The position numbers and the translations under genes were made by a program. From positions 61,489,038-61,553,037 of the forward strand of contig JBANSL010000007.1 in assembly GCA_037127255.1 (NCBI GenBank): DNA of 64,000 nt, read 5' to 3'. This document shows, piece after piece, positions 54,319 through 64,000 of this stretch (positions are counted from its first letter, which is position 1; each line of letters starts with the position of its first letter). The DNA comes from Persicaria tinctoria. Its lineage: Eukaryota > Streptophyta > Magnoliopsida > Caryophyllales > Polygonaceae. The notes below the pieces were generated by a model, which ran no database searches, was not told the origin of the DNA, and saw only the letters and a list, made by a program, of their open reading frames with translations.

Positions 54319-55755
54319 GCCAATCAAGGGCCATCACGTCGAGCCAACGACTTGAAACAAAGGCGCTTCTCGGGAGGCAACCCGAGGTAAGTTTTTCTTT
54401 CTTCTTCCTTTATCTTTCCCTTCACCCTGAGTATATGTGATTTATTTTTGTTGTCTTTAATGTTTCATTGAGGACAATGAAAACTTCAAGTGCGGGGGAG
54501 AGGAATTTTATTTATATAGTGCATATAGTTAGATCATATTTAATTTTCTGCACCATGTTTAAGTTTAATTAAGTTGTTGAGTTTTCATTTGTTTTATTGC
54601 TGTTTAGTTTTCATTTATTTTAATTTTCGTCACAAAAAAAAAAATATTCGAAAAATCACAAAAATAGCATGCATTGCATATATATGTGTTATTCAAATAC
54701 CCATCTTGCTTAGGTCGTCCTCTATTTTAAATTTCAAGCATGATTCATAAAAATCCCATGGAGTTCTGGATGTTTTGATTATTATTTCTATATTTGATTT
54801 TTGTGGAACATGAGCTAGCAAATATAATTGAGCATGTATGATTGACCTAAAGAATGATTGAAGTCCTAAAAAACGTGACCCTGTGAGGATGTTTGGCCTT
54901 GTTTGAATTATTTTGCTCAATTGTGTGAATTACTCGCCTAGTGTTGCTACCTCTTGGCATTGACTGCAATATCTATTTTTGAAGACCAATGCACATGTTT
55001 GTTGCTTGCGGGGTTTATGTTTATATTCTGAGTCTTTTTATTCAATTGTATGCATATTGAGTGAATAAGGTGGCAATGGTTGATGCACTGAGTAACCGGG
55101 TCTACGCATGACACCCATGGGTATGATTCGCGCAAAAAGGTGTTGAAAACTATCCACTAGAAAATAAGCTTGATCATTGAGTAACCAGGTTCATTCATGA
55201 CACCCATGTTTGCAACTTGCGTCAAAAGGTGTTCAAGTGGAATTCATATTCATAGTTGAGGTGTTGATAGACCGGGGCCACTCATGACACCCATGTTTGC
55301 GCTTCGCGTAAGGAAAGCACCAAGACAAGAAAAAGAAAAAAAAGAGAGAGAGAAAAGAAAACCAAAGAAAAAAAAAGAAAAAAAATATATATAAAGTGTT
55401 GCATTTCATTTTTCTTTATGTTGTCCCGCAAGTAATGACATTTCGGTAGAGAATTGGTGATATGGTGGTCAATGTCTATGAGCTTAGTGCATTATTGGTT
55501 TGAGTTGAGAGTTGTACCTAAAAGCCTAAACACATGAGTGAAACACATAATTCTGGTGAGGTTGGATGATGTCTACTTCTAAGCTTTGATCACTGGAATC
55601 ATGCTATGACGTTTGTTTGCTTGGTTTATGTTTTCACCTGCTATGATGTTGCTTTTGGTAATGTTGAAACTTGAAGGGATTACCTGTGGGATACATTGAT
55701 TCATGTTTATTCTATCATTGCTTGAGGACAAGCAAAGGTTAAAGTGTGGGGGATT
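54319..55755 (+). other. E 3' internal non-coding region with triple box
   Basis: After the Athila-like GGCGCTTCTCGGGAGGCAAC phrase there is no ORF of note. Three tandem copies of a box (about 55090-55145, 55176-55228, 55270-55322) share ACC-GG, CATGACACCCATG and a GCG..AAGG tail with the D family. The region ends in GCTTGAGGACAAGC and the purine tract AAAGTGTGGGGGA. Confidence 0.8.
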
Positions 55756-57019
55756 TGATAATGCATATTTTAGATAGGCATTATAGATATTTTTAGTTTA
55801 GTTAGGTTGCATTTCTTGCTTACTTTGTTGTTAAATTGCATCTTATGTTTATTTTAGAAGAGTTCGGATTCTGCGCAATTTTGTGTTTATCTCGCAGATT
55901 GAATCGGAACACATTTGAGAGATGCAATATCTCGAAGAGGAACACAAGATACATGGGAAGGAACAAGGAAGAAAAGAAGCAAGAAAAAAAGAAAAGGCCG
56001 CAAAGAAAGCAAAGACCACGGCAAAAACTACGTGCTGCGGGCGCAGCAGATGTGCCGCGGGCGCGGCAGAGCCCGCCGCAGCGGGGTATGAAGAAAACAC
56101 TTGCGGCGGCCGCCACAGCTGCCGTCAGCGCGTATGCGCAGTTTTTTGGAAACCTTGAGAAACCCTAGATGTTTTTGCCCATTGGGTGGCCGACTTGAAT
56201 ATTTTATTAGGCCACTTTATGTTATTTTTCATTACCTTTGATTCTATTCTTTCAACCATTAGACACTTTAGAGATTTTGAGCTATGTCTTCCATGAGGAA
56301 CTAAACTCATCTATTCTGCCTGCAATTTGAAGCTTTATTCGGATTGATTGTGAGTTTCTAATTCTCGCTCCTGGTTTCCTATTTGTGAATGCTTCAACTT
56401 CTTTGTGCTTGATTGTTCATTGTTTTGTTCTATCTTGACTGATCAACTTGGTAGAATCAATCCAATCGCTAAGGTTTTGTAGATTCCTGGTTGTGAACCT
56501 TAACCTAAGTGGCAAACTTATTCCTTTAGGGCTGGCTGAACTAATTGAATAAGTAGGAAGTTGAATGTGTTGTTAAATCCTTTTTTAGGGACTGCAAATA
56601 CCTTGGCTAATCTCTGAACTTAAGGCTATCAATTGGGTTAAATCCTTCTTTAGGGACTGTTCGATTGATAAGGGTTGCTAGGACTGGTTGGACTAGTAAC
56701 TATATTAGGTCGGGACAAGGGCATTCATAGGAAACGTAATAGGACGAGAAGAAGTTACAATGATCGCTTCAATCCAATAAAGTGGAAAATTGTAGGTGGA
56801 ATTGCTTCTCTCATCTGTCTAAACCAAATTCACTTACTCTGCGTTCATTACTTTACATCAAAACTTTCACACTAAAACCCCCCTTTGGTTACTTAATCAG
56901 CATTAAAATCACACTTGGATCATAAATTTCCCTGTGGGATCGACCTCTTGCTTATTACTATACTAGTTATAGGTTTGAGTTTTCTTTGGCGGAATCAACG
57001 ACAGGTTTTCCCTCCGTCA
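55756..57019 (+). repeat. 3' LTR of E
   Basis: 1264 bp, starting TGATAATGCATATT, ending CCTCCGTCA, followed by GTAGG. The GC-rich cluster (about 56033-56127) has an extra unit and lacks one found in the 5' LTR. Confidence 0.93.
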
Positions 57020-57024
57020 GTAGG

Positions 57025-58076
57025 TCTTCATGTCTTGATAGATCTTGTCTTCCATAGATAGAACTTGATGGATTTGGATAGAATCTTCCTCCTTCGGCCC
57101 CAAGGAATCCCAACTCTACTCGGATAGGCACTCGTCGACGCGTTTCTGGGATCCTGGGCTACTCGACATCGACTAGGACTCGTCGTCTCGGCTAACTAGT
57201 GCTCGATGTGGCTCGGACTTGGCTCCTAGCGCTCGTCGACCTCGAGTAGCCCCAGTCGACCTCGAGTAGGATTGATCCGTCGACTAGGTCTTCTCGGGTA
57301 GGTGTGCTCGACAAGCCTCGGACATGGCTCAGAGGTCTGGTCGATCTCGAGTATCTCTACTCTGTATCGAGTAGGATTCGTCATCTGGCTGGCTTGGTCG
57401 GGTGGCCCTGCTCGACATGGCTCGGATCTGGTGGTTCTGGCTCCTCGATCTCGACCAAGGCCTCCTCGAGATCGAGTAGGGTTGGCTCGGCGTCTCCGTC
57501 TTCGGCTTCTCGACTTGGCACAGCTCGTCGACTCCGGACATGGCTCCTCGATCTCGACAAGGCCTTCTCGACATCGAGTAGGATTCCGGGAGTCGGGTTG
57601 TCTCTGACTCAGTGTCCTCGATCAGCTCTGCTCGACCAGGTCTGCGACAAAGTTGGTCGATATCGAGTAAGGTGTACTCGATATCGAGTACACTTGGCTT
57701 CATCTTTCTGCTATGTTCTTGAAACGCACTTTCCCGAGTCCTCGTTTGTCGGATTGACGCATATGACCATGCGTTGGAAAGCTCTTTCCGAGGGCTACAA
57801 CTCTCATGAAGACATCAAAGCTTGATTCAGAACGAAGAATGATGAAAAATGGCCTTTTCTCCAGGTGCACCATTCTTAGCTTCTCCATGAGTTTCCTTTA
57901 AGCTCCAAAGTGCGTCCGATTTCTGCGAAATATAACCAAAACTTGTGTAGACCTCCATATATTGCAAATAAGTGTAAACTACACAGATTCTGTATTATTC
58001 TAACCCAAATGCATGCAATGTATGCAGAAATCGATATAAAAGTAAGTGTAAAACATGGCAAATTAGGCTCACAACA
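57025..58076 (-). repeat. D LTR (array 2, middle), main part; rest at 49690-50283
   Basis: Begins TGTTGTGAGCC at 58076 on the minus strand. It contains a long motif cluster (about 57145-57700) with a 22-bp palindrome at 57672-57693. The LTR continues beyond the E insertion, where a TATA box (minus strand CTATAAATAAGGCCC) lies near 50140-50155. Confidence 0.75.
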
Positions 58077-58081
58077 AACAC

Positions 58082-60290
58082 CCCATACTTAAGCTTTCTT
58101 GTCCTCAAGCAATACTTTTAATTGTCATTCAGGGGAAGAAATCAAAACTCTCAACATCTTTGATTCATTCTCATATAACCCTGCAGTCAATTACCGTCCT
58201 CGAAAAGGTACTTGTGTCACAGATCCATGCATGTGCAAATATATAAAAGCAACATCTACTCACAAAAGGAGGCTTATGCAAAAACAATTCATGTGACAAA
58301 GCATTGATAATCAAGAGGACTTTAATTTAAGCTCAAATAAGGAGTAGATTGGTAAAAGGCTAAAAGGTGGGCAATTTTTGGCAATGTGGTGCTTTTGATC
58401 CGGGGAAATAGAGTATTTCCAAATTGAATTTCATACCACATTCTTTCTCCATAACATTCATCACCTTTCATATTGCTTTTTCAATAATAATGCTTTTACC
58501 TCTCTGACCTTAGCATTGCCTTCTCGCGAGTCGCAAACATGGGTGTCATGAATGGCCCCGGATACTTAGTGCTTTGGACTCTTCACAATGTGTCCCATCT
58601 CTCCAAACTATTATCTCAGAGAGCAGGGTCAATCTACCTTTATCTCCTGAGGTGATTTGATTTTCTTTCACTCATTAAATTTTCCATAGAATTCAACCAA
58701 ATTTCCCTCCAAACTCCAATAATGATAATCATCACAAACACCACATAACATCTCCATAATGTAACATCATTCTCAACATAATCCCCGGATAAGGTAAAGA
58801 ATGGCAAATATTTAGATCATGTGGAGCAATAATTGAAATAGGGCATATTATGGTTTTTTTGTGATGCATAAGCATAGGTAAGGCTAGGATATACACAATG
58901 AGCATGTATGGAAATATAAAGTCCTCCATCATCTTATCATGCAACATGTCAAAAAGTAACTTCAAATTTTACCTCCTTTCATGGTTCTTATCTAAAATAT
59001 GTACTTCATTGTGACTTCCCTTTACTAGGCAATTTCATGCTATATCTCTAATGAATCCAATTTTGCATCGTCGAGTCCAATAAAGCTTCCATGACATTAA
59101 TCAAAATTTTAAATGGGGGCCATTTTTCTCAAATTTTGGAAATCATGCATATAAGCACATAAATTAATAATGCATTCCAAAATAGCCATGTATAAGCAAT
59201 TCAAGAAATAAACCTTAAAAATGCACAAATAATGTCTAATATGTCAAATATGCATGAAGTAAGCCCTTCCCCCACCCCATACTTAAAAATTACAGTGTCC
59301 TCACTGTATAAAATCAAATAAAAACAAGAGTAAAGGAAGGAACTCACAGGACAGAACATCGAGGGAGACAAAACTGGGTATGTCGAGTAGGTGGGCTTGT
59401 CGATATCGAGTACCCTACTCGATATCGAGTAGCTTTGTCTGCGTCTGGTGGTTTTCTGAAGTCGAGGAGCATCTGGCTTAGTCGATGTCGAGTACATCTA
59501 CTCGAGATCGAGTACTTCTGGGCTTCTCCTCCTTGTCGTCGTCGACTTGGCCTTCGTCGATTCTGACTGGTTTTCAGGGACTCCGTCATTCCACCTTTTG
59601 CAGTCCTTATATGCTTGCCGACCTAAAAGTGTTAGATTGCACAAAAGAACAAGACTATCCACATGAAGTATTCTAAAAGAGATAAAGCCAAAAATAAAAA
59701 CCAAAAAGTTCTAAAAGTCCCAAAAAAGTCTATGTACAAGCTCTAGATTTTATAGTCGCTAGGCCGACATTCTCCTTTTAGCTTTAGCCTGGCTCATTCC
59801 ACGAGGAAGCACGTCAACAGTTCTCAGGTAGCTGTAAATTCTCACAGACAAGGCAACAGAAGGACAGAAACACAGAAGCAAGGAAAGAAACAGAAATAAA
59901 AGCAGAAAATAACAAATAAAAGAAAAGAACAAAGCAAAGCAAGAAAAGACAAAGGAAAGCAGCAAATAAAAGCAATGGCAGAGGCTCGTCGATTTCGACA
60001 AGAGTCAACTCGAGATCGACCACAACAGTCGACAACATAAACTCAGAAAGTGAAAATCGACGAAAACAGAAGAAAACCAACTCGACCTAGACCAGTCCTA
60101 CTCGAGATCGACAAAGGTTGTACTCGATCTCGACAAAGGTTGTACTCGATCTCGACAAAGGTCTACTCTATGTCGACTGGAAACAGAAACTTAAATTGCA
60201 GATTTTCGAACGCAAAACTCAAAATTTGACAGAAATAAATTCAATATATTAAAAGACTTCCAAGGCCAGGGTATCAACACCACAACGATA
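58082..60290 (-). other. Internal region of D (copy 2, array 2), non-coding
   Basis: Almost identical to 47518-49690. It holds the shared box at about 58536-58553, motif clusters at 59395-59520 (palindrome 59415-59432) and 59985-60180. A short unit (GGTTGTACTCGATCTCGACAAA) is present once more here than in copy 1, showing that the motif array changes by unit gain or loss. Confidence 0.65.
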
Positions 60291-61959
60291 ACCATGCAAA
60301 GTGACACATAAAGGCATAAAAGATCATGCTTTCCATCAAATAACTTTCGTCATTAACAAATAGGCATATAGAGGCTTTCGCATAAACCCTAATTGTTACT
60401 AACCCTTTTTCACATAATTAATCCAAGTTACATTAAGATCACTTTCGCTTCAATAACACAAACAAGGATCAACTTCAACTCTCGCAAAAGAATCATGCTC
60501 ATAGGGATAGAAGATGAATTGCACAAAAAGATCTGACCTTTATCGCATCGCCTCACATGGCCAACGTCGGGCTCACCCCAGCCCCAGAAGTGGGTGGACT
60601 ACTCACGCTTCATTGCAATCGCAGACATTGATTGATGAAAAGAACTAACTTGCATAAAATAAACTCCAACTTACAACCTCTCTTTATTTAACTAACTAAT
60701 TGTCTCTGAAATTGAATGAATAAAACTGAGCCCCTAGGGCCTTATTTATAGGCTTCTTTCCCTAGCTAATCTAGGAAAGAAATATCTATCTATATATAAA
60801 ATTATATCTACTTTGCTAAAAGATAAATAAAATGCTTTAAGGAATTAAATCTAAAAGGGAAAAGATAAATCTAATTTAGGTAGGTCTTCATGTCTTGATA
60901 GATCTTGTCTTCCATAGATAGAACTTGATGGATTTGGATAGAATCTTCCTCCTTCGGCCCCAAGGAATCCCAACTCTACTCGGACAGGCACTCCTCGACG
61001 CGTTTCTGGGATCCTGGGCTACTCGACATCGACAAGGGTCTAGTCGACATCGACTAGGACTCGTCGTCTCGGCTAACTGGTGCTCGATGTGGCTCGGACT
61101 TGGCTCCTGGCGCTCGTCGACCTCGAGTAGCCCTAGTCGACCTCGAGTAGGATTGATCCGTCGACTAGGTCTTCTAGGGTAGGTGTGCTCGACAAGCCTC
61201 GGACATGGCTCGGAGGTCTGGTCGATCTCGAGTAGCCCTACTCTGTATCGAGTAGGATTCGTCGTTTGGCTGGCTTGGTCGGGTGGCCCTGCTCGAAATG
61301 GCTCGGATCTGGTGGTTCTGGCTCCTCGATCTCGGCCAAGGCCTCCTCGAGATCGAGTAGGGTTGGCTCGGCGTCTCCGTCTTCGGCTTCTCGACTTGGC
61401 ACAGCTCGTCGACTCCGGACATGGCTCCTCGATCTCGACAAGGCCTTCTCGACATCGAGTAGGATTCCGGGAGTCGGGTTGTCTCTGACTCAGTGTCCTC
61501 GATCAGCTCTGCTCGACCAGGTCTGCTCGACAAAGTTGGTCGATATCGAGTAAGGTGTACTCGATATCGAGTACACTTGGCTTCAGCTTTCTGCTCTGTT
61601 CTTGAAACGCACTTTCCCGAGTCCTCGTTTGTCGGATTGACGCATATGACCATGCGTTGGAAAGCTCTTTCCGAGGGCTACAACTCTCATGATGACATCA
61701 AAGCTTGATTCAGAACGAAGAATGATGAAAAATGGCCTTTTCTCCAGCTGCACCATTCTTAGCTTCTCCATGAGTTTCCTTTAAGATCCAAAGTGCGTCC
61801 GATTTCTGCGAAATATAACCAAAACTTGTGTAGACCTCCATATATTGCAAATAAGTGTAAACTACACAGATTCTGTATTATTCTAACCCAAATGCATGCA
61901 ATGTATGCAGAAATCGATATAAAAGTAAGTGTAAAACATGGCAAATTAGGCTCACAACA
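60290..61959 (-). repeat. D LTR (array 2, first), 3' end approximate
   Basis: The only uninterrupted array-2 LTR. It begins TGTTGTGAGCC at 61959 on the minus strand. The motif cluster spans about 61015-61580 (22-bp palindrome 61555-61576), and the TATA box CTATAAATAAGGCCC lies near 60740-60755. The end is placed before the point where copies pass into internal sequence; no primer site was recognised. Confidence 0.65.
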
Positions 61960-63146
61960 ACGATTAGAATGAGGGGAGAGAATGAGGGTTTCGATTAAAT
62001 TTTCTGAAATTTAAGATTTTTAGATTTCCCTCTAAAATTTTAACGTTCCCTCTAAAAATTTCAGAATCCCTCTCACAATTCTGAAGGAATAAAAAAAAAC
62101 GAAATTGAATTATATTAGAATGGGGTCAAATTGGAAAACAATTAGGATAAGGCCAAAATTAGTTGATTGGGAAATGCCCAAATTGGAAAAGGTCCAAATT
62201 GGAAAGCATTTAGGTTTTCGTTTCAACAGATCATTTTTTTCTATTTGTTCATCTCTAACCTATGATTCAATAGAGCAATGGTGCGAACAAATTCTCGGGC
62301 TTAAGTGGATGCATCTCAAGTGAATGTGCGAAGTCGCTGGTACGAACGGGTCGTCAGTCGTCTCCTCGCCCTCAAATGGTAATGTCCTATTCCAATTTTT
62401 TCTAGTTGCTCAGTTGTTTTCCAAAACCAGGGGATTTTAATGTGGTTTTGATTTAGGTTGTGTTTTGATCCAATTGCTCTCTATTGGTAGTTTATCTATG
62501 TGTTTCCCCATCGATTGGAGGCGGTTTTGATTTCCAGATTTTTTGTCTTCTTTTTTTATGTTCTTTGTCATTTGTACTTTCGGTAGGTTCTCTATGCGAG
62601 TGTTATGGAAATATCTGGATTGGTTGTCACTGAAATGAGATATACTCAGGAGCTGATCACACACTTTGATCAGATTTCAATTTATATGGTTGTGCCTCTA
62701 TTTATTGATCTGTCAATTTTTTGATACGAGTTGGTTATGAGTGAGTGATCAGTGCCAATTGATTTGTCAATATATGCTAGTGTTATCAGTGACTTTTTTT
62801 TTTGGTGCATATAAATTGAAATCTAAAATTGAAACAATCTAGAAATCAATGCTTTAACAGTGAGTGATCAGTGCCAATTGATCTGTCAACATATGTTAGT
62901 GTTATCAGTGAGTGTTTTTATCAGCGAGTGTCAATTTTGTGTGAATAAATTCTAATATATGAAGAGAGAACATGAATCAGACAATTGAAGTTTGATATGT
63001 GTGATGAATGCGAATATGGTTATCTGTTGGTGAAATTCACATAAACACAATCGACATATGCAGTTGAAGTTGAAATAGACAGCTGAAGTTGAAATAATTA
63101 AACACGATAGACATAGTCAATGAATCAGCTTAACTCATAGTTTGTA
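61960..63146. other. Spacer without a recognised gene; 55-bp direct repeat
   Basis: AT-rich. A block starting GAGTGATCAGTGCCAATTGAT (about 62731) is repeated at about 62863, each some 55 bp. AAATTGGAAA phrases recur at 62110-62215. No exon is identified. Confidence 0.6.
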
Positions 63147-63215
63147 GGCCTATTAGCTCAATGGAAGAGCGTTGTGTGTCACAGAAAGATGGGGGTTCGA
63201 TTCCCTCATAGGCTA
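63147..63215 (+). other. tRNA-like sequence 2
   Basis: Acceptor GGCCTAT pairs fully with ATAGGCT (one G-T pair). The D arm is GCTCAATGGAAGAGC, and the T arm GGGGGTTCGATTCCCTC is near perfect with TTCGA. The anticodon arm is again TGTG...CACA with a tiny loop, so there is no standard 7-nt anticodon loop. It resembles 9487-9556 strongly. Either a divergent tRNA pseudogene or a conserved tRNA-like element. Confidence 0.55.
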
Positions 63216-63391
63216 AATGTACACGATATTAGCTTCATTCATACTTAGGCAGTTTATGTTACGAACAAAAGACCTGTCAGAAAACAAGCACACGATCAGA
63301 AGGTCGGAAAGGGAATCACGTACAAATCCATATTCGGTCAGAATTTTTGTAAACTAATTTTACCTGGGCATCAACAGCTAGCTTCTTGGAA
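63216..63391. other. Short spacer
   Basis: No feature seen. Confidence 0.5.
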
Positions 63392-64000
63392 TTAGTCAAA
63401 GCTTTCTTGACAGCTTGTGGAGGCCTCACGGTCATCCTCTTCGTCTGCAAAAAGAACCGTGCCCTCGACATCATCAACTCCAGCATGATCTCTATCATCG
63501 CAGATTTTGAACACACCAGAAGGATCTCGCAAGGTTGTTGGTGAGTCGTCCACTGCTATGCCGATAGAGATTTCTAGGGTGACGACTTCATTGGACTGAT
63601 AAGCATCTATGAAGGCTGAACCCGTTGATGCCCGTTGTTGCTCTATCCGGTTCTTAGGCCTTGTCGTGCACACATGCCACCAATCCATTCGGTCACGTGA
63701 GGCCCCTGAGTATTGAACGTAGTACACCTGCACAGCTTGTTGCGCGAGGACAAAGGGCTCATACCTTCTATACAATTTCTTTTGATTGATTCCAACGAAC
63801 GAGTATACTGGATGTATTTGTGTTCCTCACGTCGTTGGATCAAACCATCGGCACTTGAATAGGACAACCTTCAACGGATGCCCAAGTGAACTTGGTTACT
63901 CAAGCTCGATGATTTCTTCAAGTATCCCAAAGAAATTCGATTCAGTTGTTGCTTAGTTGGACCCTTGAACACAAACCCTACTATTCATTGTAGATTTCCT
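63392..64000 (-). pseudogene. CACTA transposon DUF4216 protein, decayed, runs off the window
   Basis: Minus-strand translation gives FFGILEEIIELE, HPLKVVLFKCRWFDPTT, VYSFVGINQKKLYRRYEPFVLAQQAVQVYY and DWWHVCTTRPKNR, the typical order of the DUF4216 domain of plant En/Spm (CACTA) transposon proteins. In-frame stops interrupt it near 63950, 63895 and 63827. The part below 63775 is open for 127 codons and ends in an acidic stretch. The N-terminal side continues beyond position 64000. Confidence 0.75.

Larger units (their letters stand above)
50289..57019 (+). mobile_element. E: Athila-like Gypsy element with gag-protease only
   Basis: A 6731-bp element with LTRs of 1265 and 1264 bp, TG..CA ends, and the 5-bp target duplication GTAGG (50284-50288, 57020-57024). 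The primer site TGGCGCCGTTGCCGGGGA, the GGCGCTTCTCGGGAGGCAAC phrase after the coding region (about 54362) and GAGGACAAGCAAAGG before the purine tract are Athila-like. RT, RNase H and integrase are absent. It inserted into a D LTR of array 2; the uninterrupted version of the same site is present at about 60870-60890. Confidence 0.93.
47094..61959 (-). mobile_element. Array 2 of Gypsy family D (minus strand), interrupted by E
   Basis: Read on the minus strand: LTR (61959 to about 60290), internal (to 58082), LTR (58076-57025 continuing after E at 50283 to about 49690), internal (to 47518), truncated LTR (47512-47094). The two internal copies are almost identical by eye (for example 47346-49680 against 57910-60250). 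This LTR-internal-LTR-internal-LTR layout suggests unequal recombination between LTRs. No gag, protease, RT or integrase domain could be recognised in these copies, so they are fully non-autonomous. The array faces array 1 in inverted orientation. Confidence 0.75.

Noticed and set aside
57302..57825. Frames of 100-170 codons rich in Ser, Arg and Leu within D LTRs
   Set aside because: They come from the palindromic 7-2-7 motif clusters, which stay open in several frames on both strands because the motif lacks stops.

Overview
This window is nuclear DNA of a flowering plant, most likely a eudicot. The evidence is spliced plant gene fragments with GT..AG introns, a plant cytosolic sulfotransferase, Copia and Athila-like Gypsy LTR retrotransposons with plant-type tRNA primer sites, and CACTA, MITE and Pack-type DNA transposon debris. 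A Stowaway-like CTCCCTCCGT end would fit Lamiales or Caryophyllales, but that is a weak guess. I see no bacterial, organellar, CRISPR or viral locus. Almost every base is transposon, gene fragment or AT-rich spacer, and no intact host gene is visible.

Left part (1-22.7 kb). An intronless sulfotransferase gene on the minus strand (N-terminal part 5730-6005, C-terminal part 126-850) is split by a young Tnt1/Tork-type Copia element (851-5729, target duplication GTAGA, LTRs differing at about 2 of 420 positions, one intact 1309-aa polyprotein). Next comes a region (about 6.96-9.94 kb) that looks like a gene-capturing DNA transposon: it holds a first exon of an A3-type cyclin, the first two exons of an alkaline ceramidase (ACER), a tRNA-like sequence and many TTTCAGCA words. 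A second Copia element (10767-15960) has identical 218-bp LTRs with unusual TA..AA ends, an ATTCA target duplication and a one-base frame break in its integrase. Smaller items follow: a 34-nt 5' fragment of U2 snRNA, a poly-A tract, an unrecognised GC-rich exon with a 113-bp tandem duplication, a GTCATCA-rich array, a 353-bp MITE, and a second capture element (21071-22229) with clear inverted ends carrying a truncated LigB/DODA dioxygenase fragment. A relic of a sulfotransferase promoter lies at 22592-22661.

Right part (22.7-62 kb). Two tandem arrays of one Athila-like, pol-deficient Gypsy family (called D here) lie in opposite orientation: plus strand at 22.7-41.4 kb, minus strand at 47.1-62 kb. 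Each reads LTR-internal-LTR-internal. Into the first array a SIRE-like Copia element (F1, 30217-39166, target duplication GAGTG) has inserted. F1 has gag, protease and RT-RNase H but no integrase core, and carries an extra acidic ORF downstream of pol. Into the second array a gag-protease-only Athila-like element (E, 50289-57019, target duplication GTAGG) has inserted. Between the arrays lie a CACTA transposase fragment, an E-related LTR ending in a 49-bp inverted repeat, and a truncated second F copy (F2) joined to a broken D LTR. At the right end (62-64 kb) there is a second tRNA-like sequence and a decayed CACTA DUF4216 gene.

How it fits together: three families (D, E, F) have lost essential pol functions yet look recently active, so they probably moved using enzymes from other elements. 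The most unusual structure is a family-specific 16-bp motif made of two inverted 7-bp half-sites around a variable 2-bp spacer. It recurs many times in D (TACTCGA-NN-TCGAGTA, with a TGGTCGA variant half) and, with unrelated sequence but the same geometry, in E (TGCGGCG-NN-CGCCGCA). In both families it sits in the LTR and in the internal region.
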